DNA from: Campylorhamphus procurvoides | Lineage: Eukaryota > Chordata > Aves > Passeriformes > Dendrocolaptidae | Direction: 5' to 3' | NCBI GenBank assembly: GCA_013396655.1 | Contig: WBMV01004991.1 | Location: forward strand, 421,447-485,446 | DNA: 64,000 nucleotides | In this document: in pieces, positions 31,106 through 44,700 of the stretch | Layout of the letters: each line of letters begins with the position of its first letter | Position numbering within the stretch: the stretch's first letter is position 1 | Position numbers and translations under genes: made by a program | The notes under the pieces: generated by a model | Seen by the model: the letters and a program-made list of their open reading frames with translations, nothing else | Told to the model about the DNA's origin: nothing | Databases searched by the model: none

Positions 31106-32565
31106 AAGCCTGACAACACATAATCTAAAAATGTGTATGACTGAGAGTCAAACACTTTATACTATAAAAGGCAAGTCCTAGTGTTTCATGGTGAAGACTT
31201 CTACCATACCTCCCTAAGGTGTGTCAAGATCTTTTTCTGGAGTGTGGATGCCCCTCAGGGTTACTCCTCAAGGCTGAGTGAAAGAGTTTTGTCCAAGGTC
31301 ATTGGTATGAGGGAGTAACATCAATCTCTATGTAATAATTGTCTTTGATTGTCTTTAATATAATTGCCTCAATATTGTTTGAAGAAGTGGACTATACTAG
31401 TAGTTATAGCTATCTGTACTGTGTAGTAAATTACTCTAAGGTATTTTTTTTCTAGTCATTACAATTATTGTAATCAATTCAAATTACTAATATATTCTAT
31501 CTATAGAAATATATTTGGTTTGCAATCCTTAATCCTGTGAGACAAAGGTGTATAAGGGTTCAATTACACCTTTATAATCCTTTAGACATAAAAAGTTGAC
31601 AAAGTCTGGGGCTAAGATTGGATCCAGCTGCATGTAGATTCCTCTCTGAGAAGGAGTTCAGAAAGCAAGGGAGTCCTTTCTGAGCCTCATGGCTCAGTGG
31701 GAGGACTTCTCTACTAAACGTCTCAGCTCAGTTAATGACACTTTTGACTCTGTTGTCTCTGAAACAGCATCTGGGTTTCTGCATGAGAAGAGCTCAGTTA
31801 CTCCCTGTGTTTTGGCATGTATGTTTTTGGGTCTCTCTGCCCCTGAACTTTAATGGGAAAGTATCCTAAAACTTATCAGTAAAAACAATGTTGTCTTACT
31901 GAAGGTGAGATGTCAGATTCAGGAACCATGGAGGTGGGGTCACTGCCTGTCTGCAACTTACTCTAACTTTCTTCAGTCGGAAATATATAAATGATTCCTA
32001 GATGGGATGAAGTCAATCAGTAATTCCACAATATCACGTCAGTATTGTGCCTCAGAGCGGACTCAAAGGTATCCTCTGCTTCTTCAGATTTGTGCTGTTC
32101 CAGCTGTGCAAAGCAGGCAGCAAAGTGGAGGGAATTGTATGCAGTATATGTGTTATAATGGCTCTCTTCTGTTTATCCATGAAGTTCTCAATACCTGCAC
32201 ACTTCCACCCAATGTGAATCAAACTGCTACTCTGCATTGGAGAGCAGACTGAATCCTTTGAAGGGACTGCCATGCATCTCCCATGACTCTGGGATCAAGT
32301 TTTTCTCCTATTTCCTAGCCTGCTTCACATGGATTTAATGTAACTTAGTATCTGGGCTATTGCTTTCATTAGCTAGAACTGTATTTGCTGTCCTGGCCTC
32401 TAGTAGACTGTTTTCACAACACTCAGCAACTAGTTACCAGTTGAAAGAAGAAAATTCTCCCACACTGTTTGCTTGTGTAGTCATCTTCTCCCCCTGCGCT
32501 GCCCCCCAGCCTCCACCCCCCCTCCTCCCATTCTCTATTTTTCAAATGTACACAAGGAATGATAG

Positions 32566-32695
32566 TCATAGAATGGTTTGGATTGAAATGGACTTCAAAG
32601 ATCATCTAGTTCCAGCCCCCCTGCCATGGGCAAGAACACTTCCCACTAGATCAGGTTGACCAGAGCCCCATCCAACCTGACCTTGAATGTTGACA
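32566..32695 (-). mobile_element. CR1 LINE 3'-end fragment
   Basis: Starts TCATAGAATGGTTTGGATTG and continues AAGATCATCTAGTTCCAGCC, CTGCCATGGGCAAGAACACT and CCATCCAACCTGACCTTGAA. This is the classic CR1 3' end in reverse complement. Confidence 0.92.
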
Positions 32696-32862
32696 AGAAA
32701 TACTGGGAATTTTGAAGAGAAAAGGAAGGGACCATGGAAGTGACAGCGAAATAGGCCTGAGCCATTCAGCAGCTAAGGGGGAATATTTGAGCTGTATTTG
32801 GCACTGACATAGCTTGATGCTATTTATCTTTTATATTCATAATGAAATATCTTTCATTACAA

Positions 32863-32894
32863 ATATATATGAGATATATATATATATGTATATT
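32863..32894. repeat. (AT)n microsatellite
   Basis: ATATATAT-GAG-ATATATATATATATG-TATAT tract, interrupted once by GAG. Confidence 0.9.
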
Positions 32895-35800
32895 ACAATA
32901 CCATTCACTAGAGTGATGCAGAGCTGTTGGCCAAACATACATTCACAGTAATGCTTATCAAAAATACTGAGATTATGCATATAGCCAAGTATTTCTGGAA
33001 TGGTAAAAGTGGCTTTTCAATGCTTCAACAAATTCTTTTCTTTCCAAAAATTCTTTGTCTGTTACATATCAGCTCTTTACCATCTCATGTATTTTATTGT
33101 TTTTTACAAACTTCTCAAAGTATTTTAAGACTAGAGTTCAAACATTACAGTGACATGAACCAAAAATTCAGTCTTCTTATGCCAACAGTGGAAAGCAAAA
33201 TCTTAGGCTTAATTGTAATAGGACATAATACTGACCACCAGATTTGTGGTTTCTTGCAACCGACACAACAGGACGTAGTTTTATTGATGGTACACAACTC
33301 TGTCTTCTCTTACTTATGCTGGGTGTTTATTATTTCTAAAAAGCCCTTAGTTCTAGAAGAATATTCTAAGAGATCAAACATGTTATGGGCTATGGTGCAT
33401 ATTCTCTGAACTACTAGTGGGAGGGGGGGCCTGCATGTCACAGTGCCTTGTCTAGAAACTGAATGGGGTCCAAAGCACTCCAATGTGTGTGAAGTTCATT
33501 ACTTGCATTTCCTTTTTTCTTTAGAATTTGCTACTTTTGAACATGATCTACAGCAATCCCCTTGACCATCAACTACATAGTTCTGGTTTGGCCTTGGCTA
33601 CAAAGATCTGAAACTTCTTGGCTCTTTTTCCAGTAGTATTCTCATTTGACAAACTTGTAGAAGAAAATTAGTAAAAGGTTACAAAGAAATCAGAAGCTGC
33701 ACTGTGACTCACCCAATAAAAGCAAGATATCTGATTCTAGTAACTGTTCTGACAAATAAAAATTTATTTTAATAATAAATTTTTTCAGGATGGTTAACAA
33801 GGTTATTTCAGGAAGATTTGCCACTTGTCTAGAACTCAGGCCATAGAGAAAATACGATGTACTGAAAAACATGGATTGTCAAGTTCAAATCCAATCTTTA
33901 ATTTTATGCCTCAGCTTTCATATTTGTAATTAACTGGATGTGCATTTTGGCAAGAATTATTACATCTAGATAATACCTCTTAGCGTGGGGATCTCTAACT
34001 GAGGTGCAGCTCTGAGGTCAGAAATCAAATGTGTGGTTTCCATGTAGGATGGCTAAGCATCTAAATGGATGGCATCTGCCATTACCTGTAATTTTGTGTC
34101 TGAAATTCAAAACAAGGAGCTTTTGAACCTCATTTCAATATTCCGTTCACAACACTCATTTATTAGAACTTCCTCTTTTGAGTATTCAGCTGCACATAAT
34201 GACGCCAAAAGACTAAGGCTAGACATTTGTGACCAGTTGATGATACCAGAATAGTACATCAAAGAAAGTGTCTTGAAGATGGCTGGTCAATAAATCTGCT
34301 TGACAATTTAATTGGTATAATTGATAAAATCCATACAACTACTAGGAAGGAAATTAAATTACTTTATACAAATCAGATTGGGATTTAGATTAAAATTTTC
34401 TGGGTCAATTCGCTCTCTGCAAATTATGTTATGGAAGACCCCCTGTCTTGGAACACACTTATTAAGCTTTCTCATAAAAAGTGTATTAATTTATGTAGAA
34501 TGGCGTAGCCTAGTATCCCTATACACAATGTATGTATGTTTCCTGTGTGGTCTTCAAACCTGCACATGGAGAAAATACACATATGCACAAAAATGCCACA
34601 GTAACGACAGGCAGTATTGCTGTGTTATTCTTACGTGCTCAGATGGTGCCTGAGGAGTCACAACAGGTTGTAGCAATGCTCTGACCCGAGGGATGTTAAA
34701 GCGTCTTTCACCAATGTCATTCATGAAGGCCTTTTACTGTATTCATGGTGAGCTTTAGGGCTTCCCTGAGTTCTCACCTAAAGAGGAATATAGCTGAAAT
34801 TGCTGAATGGAAGTCCACAGCTTGTGTTATGTTGAGGTAAAGAGACTGATTACAACAGCTTCTTTCAGCTTTAAAACCCATGAAAGGAGATATGTTTAGT
34901 CCTTGCTTTTCCAGCTTTATGGAGAGCAAAGAAAGAGGTTTTTCTTTCTGGTATGTAAAAGAAAAGTGAAGGGATTTTTGCTCATCCCATTGTTCATGTG
35001 ATGATGCATCTGGACTTTCACAGGTCCTGAGGGACAGGCATAACCGCTGCTTCCAAGTCTCAGGAATCTCTACCTCTATTTGATACAGGTGTTTAATGTA
35101 AGATCAGTAATCCTGGCGTGAAGCCTTGGGAGTGCTTGAACACACATTTGCAGGAAAGCAGAGGCACACAGGAAAATGGTGCTCTTAAATGGGACGGATA
35201 GGCAAAGCCTGGAGACAGCTCCAGTCCCACAGCCTGCTTCCAGGAGATGGTACTGCAGTCTCTGAGGGGGGAAGATGCTTTTCATTGGAATGTAACAACA
35301 TCTACTAATTGTCAAGGAAAAGAAATGGTCACAAGTCTGTTGTTCGTGTTTACATGACTGCATAGCAGCTGTACAGTAATATTGTAATAAAAGCTGCTTG
35401 GGCAATCATTGTTATGCTGGTGCTGTGTAGCAGCTTGCTTCCAATATTGCATTACAAAAATTACATATTTTATGTAATCAGGTCTGTCTCTTACTTAATC
35501 ATCCTACTCTGTGTATAAATCTTTAAAGTGGACAGGTCTATAAATCACATGCATTTTTCATTTACCGTTTATTCTAAGCCAGGCAGTTTCTTATTTAAAT
35601 TGCCATATGAATAAATCTAATAATCCTTATTCACTTAGATCATCTCAAACTTTAAATCTAGTTCTGACTGAGGTCATAAGTGAAATCAGTATTAGGGGCA
35701 AAACTAGCAGCTGTAACAACTATAATAGCTCACCAAATTATGTTAACAGACTGAAATAACATTAAAAATGAGGAAAAATCAAATTACAATATTAAAGCAT

Positions 35801-36019
35801 GCTATGCTGAATCAGGCAAACATTTAGCTTAACCAGAGATCCTGAATGTGCATGAACTGAGTTTATCATCACACTAGTCCATATGTCCTGGATAAATGAG
35901 GAGTAAAGACACTCACCCAAACGTGTCTATTTATAAACTGCATTTGTATATGGTATTAGACAGATTTCTGTAATGCTATAAAAAACTCCTAAACAACTGT
36001 CCTCACAGCTAGAGCCAGA

Positions 36020-36214
36020 ATGGCACTTCTTGGTTTAGAATGGGCAGTTTTGCTGGTCTTTTACTATGCAATTCTGATCTTTTTAATCAACAGTACAGAT
36101 CTCGTGGAGGAACTATCAAAATTATTCCTCTGTCTTCCTGAAAAACTGAACAAACCCCATTCTGCTGTTAAAGAAAATGATAGAAGGATTGACTCAAGCA
36201 CTCCATTTGTCTAA
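36020..36214 (+). other. Candidate 64-residue membrane microprotein frame
   Basis: ATG with A at -3 and G at +4. The N-terminus MALLGLEWAVLLVFYYAILI continues hydrophobic to about residue 24, giving one likely membrane segment, then a polar, charged tail ending STPFV. Just upstream are a CTATAAAAAAC word (about 35978) and an acceptor-like CTGTCCTCACAG ending at about 36008. No homologue recognised, and nothing shows that it is expressed. Confidence 0.2.
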
Positions 36215-38626
36215 GAAACAACTTACAATTTCTATGAAAATTCACACATAAAAAGAAGTGAAGGATTTCCTTGGTGGTGACGGAAACATATGTCACAGGG
36301 GAAGGTCTGAAACCCTTCAGCATTATTCCCAAGGGTGATGGATTTCAGAGTCTTTGCTTATAGTTCTCTCCTGGGTGTCACAATGTCACAGTGCCTTCTC
36401 TTTCTCTTCCCTCAGCAGGTTCTCCAAGGAAGTTTCCCTCCAGAACTCACACAGAAGAAAGAAGTAGTTCACATTATCATGGCTATTTTTAATAGTAAAT
36501 GGACTTTTTATTTGTGTGGAATTGTTATTTAGTGTTTGGATTGCTGCAGCCTATAAACAGCAGTCATTACATCTACTTGTTCCCAGCACTGATGAAAAAA
36601 AGCGTAAGGATGAGGGTAGGATCCTTCCTATGCTGAGCCCTTCTGGCTTCTGTCAATGCACAGAGCAGCATCTTCCTTTGCCAGATATTGCATCTGGGGC
36701 ATCATGTTTTCCAGTTGTCCATGGGCCTATTTCCTATCAATTCATCAAATTCCCTTTTGAATTCATTTGCACTTTTGTTCTCCACAGTATTATCATGTGC
36801 TGCTTGTGGTAACCTGCTATCTGACCATTTTATTAATTGTCCCTTCTATCATACGATCTGTGTTATGAGAAACTGTAACAAAACAAAACAAAACATTCTT
36901 TGTTGTGGGAATGTTTCAAAACTTTCTCAGTCCAAACCTTCATGTGAGCTAGTCCATACTTCCAATTCACCTTCTTGCCTGTTTCCACACTGTTCTGCAC
37001 AGTATTGGTGGTTTGTGCGGTGGTATAAAGATGCTGTTTCCCATTTGATTTCCAAAACAGCTTAACATTTTATTTACTGGTGGGGTGATTACGAGATCCC
37101 TGGACTTAGCAGGCCCTGGAACAAAGAGAGGAGAAGCAAAGCTTCAGCTCCCCAGTCTCCCTTGGCACCATCCGCATCAGCACTCCTGAGGTTGAGGGCA
37201 AGCCTGAGCATCCTCAGGCAACCATTGCTACTGTAGATTTCTTCAATTCTGTGCACTTTGATAGGGTAAAGCCAGATTGCCTTTGTGCATCCTTTTGTTA
37301 TTATAACAGATTTTCTAGAAACAGGTTACTTGGCACAAGTAGCCAAGAACTGCTGCAAATTGTTTTTTTTAAATCACTGTAATTCAGAAAATTCAGCAAG
37401 AAAACACACACATACATGCACACGTAAATAAGGTCAGGATAATGCATTGGAAAACACTCCTAGCTCATTTATTTTGCCAGCTGTAATTGGTTTTTATTGT
37501 TTCTAAAATTAAATAGTACAATATTATTTCATAGTCGATATGCAGTGATTGCCAGGGCACCATGGGGTCTGGGTGCTCCCTGGGGTCCAACAACATGGGA
37601 GCTTCCTGGGGGCAGGAGGTCAGGACCTGTCTCACCTCCCCAGCCTGGGATTAGGATAGGCCTGGGCAGCCCCAGGTCATGACATAGACATCTCCCTGAG
37701 GAGAGCTGCAGGACCACAGGGCTGTGGTAGATTTCATCCCTGAAATGTGGCAGCACTCAAACCAAGATCAAACCATAGAGGACACTTCTGTGCTGACCAC
37801 TGCAGGTTGTGATACCTTGTCATATATTTTGTAAAAGAATTAATTTTTAACAATATGGGCCTTGACACTGTTAGCCAATGTCATATTTTTACTGGGAGAC
37901 AGGTCATCTGTCATCTTTTGGGGACAGTGACTGAAGTTGCAATGATTGGAGAATAGATTGGTGACATCTGGTTTCTAGCAAAGACGAGACTTTCCAGTAG
38001 GTAGAAAAGAGCAACTTTTCCGTTAGGCAAATAAAGATATTTGTTAAGCCTCTACTTCAATTCAGCATTAAATAGCTGCCATGATTTTGTTCTCTTTAGC
38101 CATATTATTGTAAATATATTCTGGTTTAAGTACATGTCTACAAATTAGCAATGAAGGACCTGCAAATATTTCATATGAAGTCCCTGTGGAGACTACCAGG
38201 TTCTTCTAGATTTTAAGTGTACCTAATAAGCAGAACCACATCTGTGTGTACCAACAAGATAAACATCTGCTGCACTCTATTAATTGGGACAGCATTGGCT
38301 TCATAAGCAACCTCAGAGTAAATCTTATTAGGTCTTTGTGCCTTCATTACCTCTTTTATGACTTTAGCATTTTCTGTGGTTTTGCAAATGGTGACAGCTG
38401 TCAAGAATAAATAGGCATGTTTGAGCCATTCACTGCAAGAGATGTCCAGGGGATTAACTAACAGAGGTCTTCATGATTCCTCCACATCACCTGTCTGTTC
38501 TTTCAGTACATTCAATACTTACACAACCAAAGATGCTGCTGTGGGGATGTCAGATCTGCAGACAAGATTTAAAACAAAATCCATCATATTGCCCCTGTTC
38601 TGAACTGGTCCTGCACTTTAAGGAAA

Positions 38627-38700
38627 TGTACTGGTTTTGGCTGCTATGGAGTTAATTTTCTCCATAGTAGCTAGCATGGGGCTGGGGTTAAACCATGACA
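38627..38700 (+). mobile_element. Solo LTR remnant of an avian endogenous retrovirus, middle deleted
   Basis: Begins TGTACTGGTTTTGGCTGCTA and ends GGGGTTAAACCATGACA, with TG...CA termini. From memory, both ends match a common avian LTR several hundred bases long that opens with TACTGGTTTTGGCTG and closes with GCTGGGGTTAAACCA. Here the two ends are joined at a shared GGCTG-like word, leaving 74 bases. No clear target-site duplication is visible. Confidence 0.6.
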
Positions 38701-41700
38701 GAATGGAAGGAACTTTTGTGGACAAGTAATCCTCAGTTTCCGTAATAACTTCTTTTTAATGATGGAATCAGAGAAGAAATGGAGGCTTTTGGGGGAAGGC
38801 ATGGGAGAAGAATTCTGTGGAGGGGGATAATTCCCTTTTCACTTCTAGGTGTGCTAGTAAGGATCGGTGGCGGGAGCTCTACGAGCAGTGGGTTAACTTC
38901 TCCTTTTCCTCCAGCTGTCAGAGGGGAAAAAGTAACTCAGAGACTGCTGGGAGTTGCAGTCTTATATTGCACCAGCCTTTAACAGAGGAATCTGGCAAAA
39001 ATCCCTGCTGGAAAGAGCACGGTGTTCATACAGAGCTTTCTCTGCACACAGGAGCATTAAACAAAGTCCAGAGTGCAAAACCCTGTCCTGACTTCTCCTG
39101 CAGGCTTCAAAACCCAGAGCTGTCCTTGGCCCCATACCCAAAAGGTGAAGCCTTCTCTCCTCTCTCTTTCTTTCCTGTCTTGCTCATTTAACCCCTAGCA
39201 GGATTCCAAGCAGTTCGGCTGAATACAGGGATGCCACTTCTGAAGAGCCTGTCTCAGAGCCATGCGCTGACATCCACTTGGCACCCTGAACCTGGTGTCT
39301 TCTCCACAGAGTTTATGCATATAATTAATTGGTTTTAGGGAACTNCCTTTCGTTTAATGGTCTGCTTGGTTGAAATATTCTCCCTGAGAACCATGAATTT
39401 TGGGCCTTTTTCCACATAAGAAAGATGTATCATCTCCTGTCTCTTCATGACCACCGCATGAGCAGAAAGAAACTACAGGTTTATGGGGGACACAGGTGCT
39501 GTTACCTTGTGGCAGGGGTGCTCAACAGAAAGGGAGGATTTTTGTGTTCAGGGTGTGGGTTCTGGTGGGATTCACACTTTCAGTCACAGGTGAATCCACA
39601 ACCATTGTGAGAACTGTGTTTGCTGTGCTGCCTGGTGGCACAGCTTCACTCAGAGAAAGGCTGAACAAACCATTTAGCCCAGCCAGAAGCTTGGTACCAT
39701 TATGAATATAAAATATGGGAATTTGAGCCCCTTTGCTCCAAGAAGGGAAATCTTTGGGTTATTTAGGCTGCATACAAAAGAAGGATGATGACAGCTACTA
39801 TTCTAGCTCAGTTTTGTTGCTATGTGTCTGTGTACAGGGACAAAGTGGGTCAGACATGGAAGATTTTGGCTGCCTGTGAGCCTGCAAGCTGATGCAGGGC
39901 AGGGCTCCAGCTCCTGCTGCCCGGGCACCTCTGGAAGCAGGACCATAGGCACTGCCAGGGGTGGTTTTAGTCAAGCCAGACATCTCCATGGTTCAGCAAC
40001 AGATGCGTAGCCTTTTGGAAGACAGTTCTAGCCCCTGCTGCCCACAGCTTGCATAAGCCATCTCTAGAATCTGGATGGTGATGCTTAGATAAAGACACCG
40101 AAGTGAAAGCCTGTGATGTCAGAAAGGAGTTGGAAAATCTCATGCCTGTTCAGACTGTGCCATGAGTATGGGTACTTCTGCAGGGACTTGCCAGGAGGGG
40201 GCTGTGGATCTTGAGGAATAGTTCACCTGTGCCTCCACACCCGGGCAAGCCCCATCTTGATCCTGACCCATCTGGTTTTTCTGTGCTTGGAGCTTATGAA
40301 GGGTGAATGGGTCAAATTCATCCCTGAGATAACACTTACAAATGATGTAATGCATTATATTTCAACTCAAACTGATGTACATCTGTGTTTGAAGGTTTGA
40401 GAGATGTGGGGCATTATTCAGGTTTCTTCTAGCACAGTAATTCACATTCTGCATAAATAGGGAAATGATGCACTGCACTGTATAACATCTATGTCTTAGT
40501 GTCAGTGATTAACTTTCTGTAAGCTCTGACATGCTTCTACATTAATAGGAACAAATGAAATCACAAGCCAGTTGAGCCAAATTAATTATAGAACCATGTG
40601 ATACAATTTCAAAATGAAATATATATGTTGCTCCATTTTTATTTACAAATAGGTAAATAAATTCCTGTCAAGGTAATGCCTTAATGGTCTGCCAGTAAAA
40701 AAACAAGCAGCATTGTTAAGACAGGTTTACAGGACAAGATCTATGAATGTAATTTCTGAGCTTTTTTCATGCATTAAGGAGAATGCGATGAACTTGAGTT
40801 TCTTTCAAATAAAATACTGGGAAATCCCCTTTGGAAGAAGCTAATATTTTTGAATTGACATAATGTATCATGGTCTGTACCTTTAAAACACTATCAAGCA
40901 GCACCTGCCAATCGTTGCCAAGAGATAAGAAACAGTGGCTATAGGAAATGCCAACCAAAAGGAAAAGAAAAATTAAAAAAGAAAAATTAACAGTTGATGT
41001 GCAAAGTCATGATTCTATCAGACTAAAAAAATGCCTCTCTTCTGCATCCTGCCTGTTTCTGTCCTCAAATGTTTAATATACTTTGGGTAGCTGTATAAAT
41101 AAATAATGCTTTTATTTGATGATAGTGTTCAAGAAAGAGTCATTTGTGAAGAGAAGGGGCTTCATGAAGGTAAGTCATAATCTCACATTCTGCAATATCT
41201 GTAGTGGTATATTCTATAGTACAAACTACTTGAGATTAGCTCTTGAATTTAGGTCACCACAGTGTCTAGTCCAAGATATTAGGTCTGATTTCTAATTCTA
41301 CAATGCTCTTAATTCCTGAGCTGTTCTGACCACTGCAGTTCTTCATCAGTACTGGTAAATAAAAGTGCAAAACAAATTTATGCAATACATTGCAAAATTA
41401 TTGGCTGCAAAAATGAGCCAGTATTATTAGTTAGTTTGTGGTGAGGTTTTGTTGTTCAAATAAATAACACTATTCCAAGTATCAGCAGAAACTAAGTGAA
41501 GTAATTTACATTATTTTTACTGGAAAGGAGGTGAGGGAGGAGGAGAGGTGAAAAAGACGAATTTTGTAAAGCCAGGGATAAAAGTGAATAATTAGGACAC
41601 ACCAAAAATTAAGCAAAGCGTGACACCCAGCATGGAAGTTAGCATATTTGTCTTGTAAATGCCAGTGCTACCACATTCTTGTTATGGAAGAACTAACGGC

Positions 41701-44700
41701 CTTCTTTCAAGGTATACCATCTTTTTTATTTGGTTGGTAGGTTTTTTGTTTGTTTTGGTTTGGGTTTTTTTACCTGCAACTGGGCACTGTTCGGAATCAG
41801 AAGATTTTTTCAGTATAATTTGAATCGTCAGAACCCATATCCATCTGATGACAGTTTGAATTTGATATATACAAGACTTTGGATCACAGGCTTCATGGAT
41901 TCCTTCCTTTTCTATCTTGCCCCTCTGATAACTATGTACTTCACCCCATCCTTGATTAACTATCTTATATATGTTGGATTCAAATAAATTCCCTGTCTGC
42001 TCAAGACAGCCTTATTTTTTGTCTGCCTACATTTTGCCATGGAAGGAAAGGCCTTTCAGGTAGTGTGAGGTGTCCAAACTCTCTCCACTCCTCTCCACTG
42101 CCCTCTGGCGTAATTTTGGCAAGATCTGTGCAGGAAATGTTTGGATCTTAAGCACTGTAGTAGGTTTGCAGGTTGTCTTTGTGATCTTCTTTCTTTGACA
42201 AAAAGGCTCTGTAGATATGTATATACATATAAAACTGCTTGTTCATCACTTGCTGAACAAATGTATTCATGAAGAAAAAATTGGTTTTGCCAGCACATGC
42301 TTTTTATTGGCATAAATTACACAAGCAAGACTCTTTTAATGGGGATGAGGCATAGCCCTTGCCAAATTCTCACCTAATGCCCTGTCTTTCCTCCTCTCCT
42401 TGAGGCCTCTGTACTCTCAAGGAACACTTTGCACTTGGATCAAACACACCTTCATTAAAATAATTCCTCCTTTTCTTTCAAAACTCTCTTCAAATGTCTT
42501 CCTTCCACTTAGACTTCACTCAAAGTCTCCCCCCGGGCACCACCTGCAACTGCTTCTTCACCTGATCTTTTGTTCTTCTCTATATTTGGATTAAAATGCC
42601 TTCCTCTTGGGGCAGAGGTCTTGCTTCCTGTGCCCTTATGAAGGAATGTTTTCATGTCCAATAAAGCAGAATTAGGAGAATACAAGCCAAGAAGACAACA
42701 TTTTCAAATTCTATTCTGAAATTTGAGCTGTAATTTTGCTGTTGGATAGGCAAACTGAAACCACCATTTAAAATCTACCAGTGTAATCTTCAGAAGCAAA
42801 AAGCCCCCAAACCCTCGAGCTCAGCAATTAGAAAATGAAAGATTGCCTTCCAGAAATGTGTTATGATTTGCAAAGACCTAAATACAGCAATGAATAACTA
42901 ATTCACACATATTATCATTTAATAGCCAAATCTGCTAAACACACCCCTGACTTGAAAGAAATCTAAGAATAGGAGGCATACAAATTACTGTAATCCTTAA
43001 ATTATGCATACCTTTCAAAATCTGCTATCAGTGTCTTAGGTTTTTCTTCATAGTTGGTTGCTACACTTCCTCCACAAAGCAAAACAAAACATTGGTTTAT
43101 TCCAATAAATGTTGTGCCTGAGGGGCTACTGTTTGTTACTAGGAATTAAAAAATTCAAGGGATGAGCCCTTATCATATAGACCTAAAAGGAGTTTTGGTC
43201 CACCAGATCTTGTGTCTTGTTTCAGAAATGATCAGCAGGCAGAAGAAAATGCTCTCCTTCTGTTCCCCAGAGGGGAATCAATTATTCAAAAAATGTTAAT
43301 GTAGAAGGCATGCAGAGAAAAAAACTCTCCTTCAGTAACTTATAGAAAATCTTTCACATTTGTCCGTATCAGAAAAATGCAGATACAAGGTGATTTTGTG
43401 TTTCTGTTTAAGAATCCTAAAATAAGAGCATCTGTTGGCTGCAAAGGTAATCACTATACAAACATATGGGTATGCAATGAGAGAAAAAAGTATATATCAT
43501 CATCTTTTTGTGGCTTATACAGTAAAAGGCGGGGGTAGCTCACTTGCATGACAAAGGAAGCAGAGCCTTAGGGTACAGATTTTGAGAAGAGTGCTCATTC
43601 TCGAAGATAGGCACGTATATAGATTATTCTTAATACAAGATTAAATGCACACAATTGGATTTGAGAGGAAATGGAACTGTGGAGTTGCTCTCCCTTGCTT
43701 ACATGGAGAATTTCTATGTCTTTAACTCTCCTGGTACCATGGCACAGCCTCCCCTCACTGGATTCAGCTCCCTGTGTGCAGAGATTCCCATGGCTGTGAT
43801 TTTTGTCCTGGTAAAATATTTTAATTTTATTTTAAAATTATTTAAATTCTGAAAACACAGCTCACAGTTTGAAAGCCTCTTTCCAAAGTTTCTAGAAGTG
43901 TCATGACACTCCTGAAGGAGGCTTGTCATTGATATTTCCCTTCTTAATGCCGTAACTCCTTTCTTTCCACTTACAGACGTATGACCTGAACTGAAAATGA
44001 AACTGGTCAAGCTCAAATGGTATTTTGAGTTTAATAACTAAGACAGTTAAAGCACAAGAATAACATTGCCACCATCAGGCCCAGCCACCTTTAGCTCTCT
44101 GGCTGTACCACTAAATACCTCCTAATGCATGGGTGAGGTTCAAGTTCGAGTTTGAGCAAGAACCTCTCTGTCCTGCTTCACCACAGGTCAGAGCCACAGT
44201 TCCTCCCACCCTGACAGAAATTAGGCTATGCCACGTACTGTGTTTTAGTTAAACCGTAATTTTTCATGAGCACCCATAACATTTAATAGGCTTTGCTTCT
44301 GTATCATCTTCCAGAATATCCATATTCCTCACAATAGTCATGACAGGAGCATGGCAGAAAGATTTAAGTTTCCAAATCTCATTTTTTGTCTAGAATCAAT
44401 CTGCTGTTGTTTTCTACAAGAATTCAGGCCATGTTTTGGAGAGTAAATAACAGTCCGATTGCAACTGCTCTGCTTGCATAAACTAATCACGCAAGTGCGA
44501 ATGCTTAACGCCTCTTTTTGGAACATTTGTGCATATGGTTGTCCACATGCAGGTATAATAGTGAGAAATATCAGATTCATGTCCTCAAAAGCATCCTCCC
44601 TCTGCGCAAAAAAGAAAGTCCAGGCATCAACAGAACAGAGGACCAAGTCTCATGGTAATTGATTGACTCAAAGTCTGCCTGGAAAGTCTGTTATAACTGT

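Larger units (their letters stand above)
27572..32565. other. Intergenic, upstream of NFE2L3, first block
   Basis: AT-rich DNA with a CTAT/CATC microsatellite (29021-29059). One open frame with an adjacent poly(A) signal (30831-31105) is listed separately. No other exon-like signal or recognisable repeat. Confidence 0.6.
32696..38626. other. Intergenic, second block
   Basis: AT-rich with no established gene. It includes a 160-codon + frame (32927-33409) that begins at TTG and has the hydrophobic, Leu/Phe-rich composition expected of chance frames in AT-rich DNA, a small frame at 36020-36214 (listed separately), and an unexplained GC-richer patch at about 37550-37740. Confidence 0.55.

Noticed and set aside
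32927..33409. 160-codon + frame
   Set aside because: It begins at TTG, has Leu/Phe/Ser-rich composition typical of AT-rich chance frames, and has no motif or transcript signals.
37550..37740. GC-richer patch with repeated CATGGG and CCTGGGG words
   Set aside because: Too short and irregular to call a repeat family or an exon; CG dinucleotides are few, so it is not a CpG island.
38817..39191. 124-codon + frame
   Set aside because: No recognised domain, promoter or splice context; the same segment carries other overlapping frames.
43505..43570. tRNA-like words (GGTAGCTCA) near 43535
   Set aside because: No acceptor-stem pairing or TTC box at the right distance.
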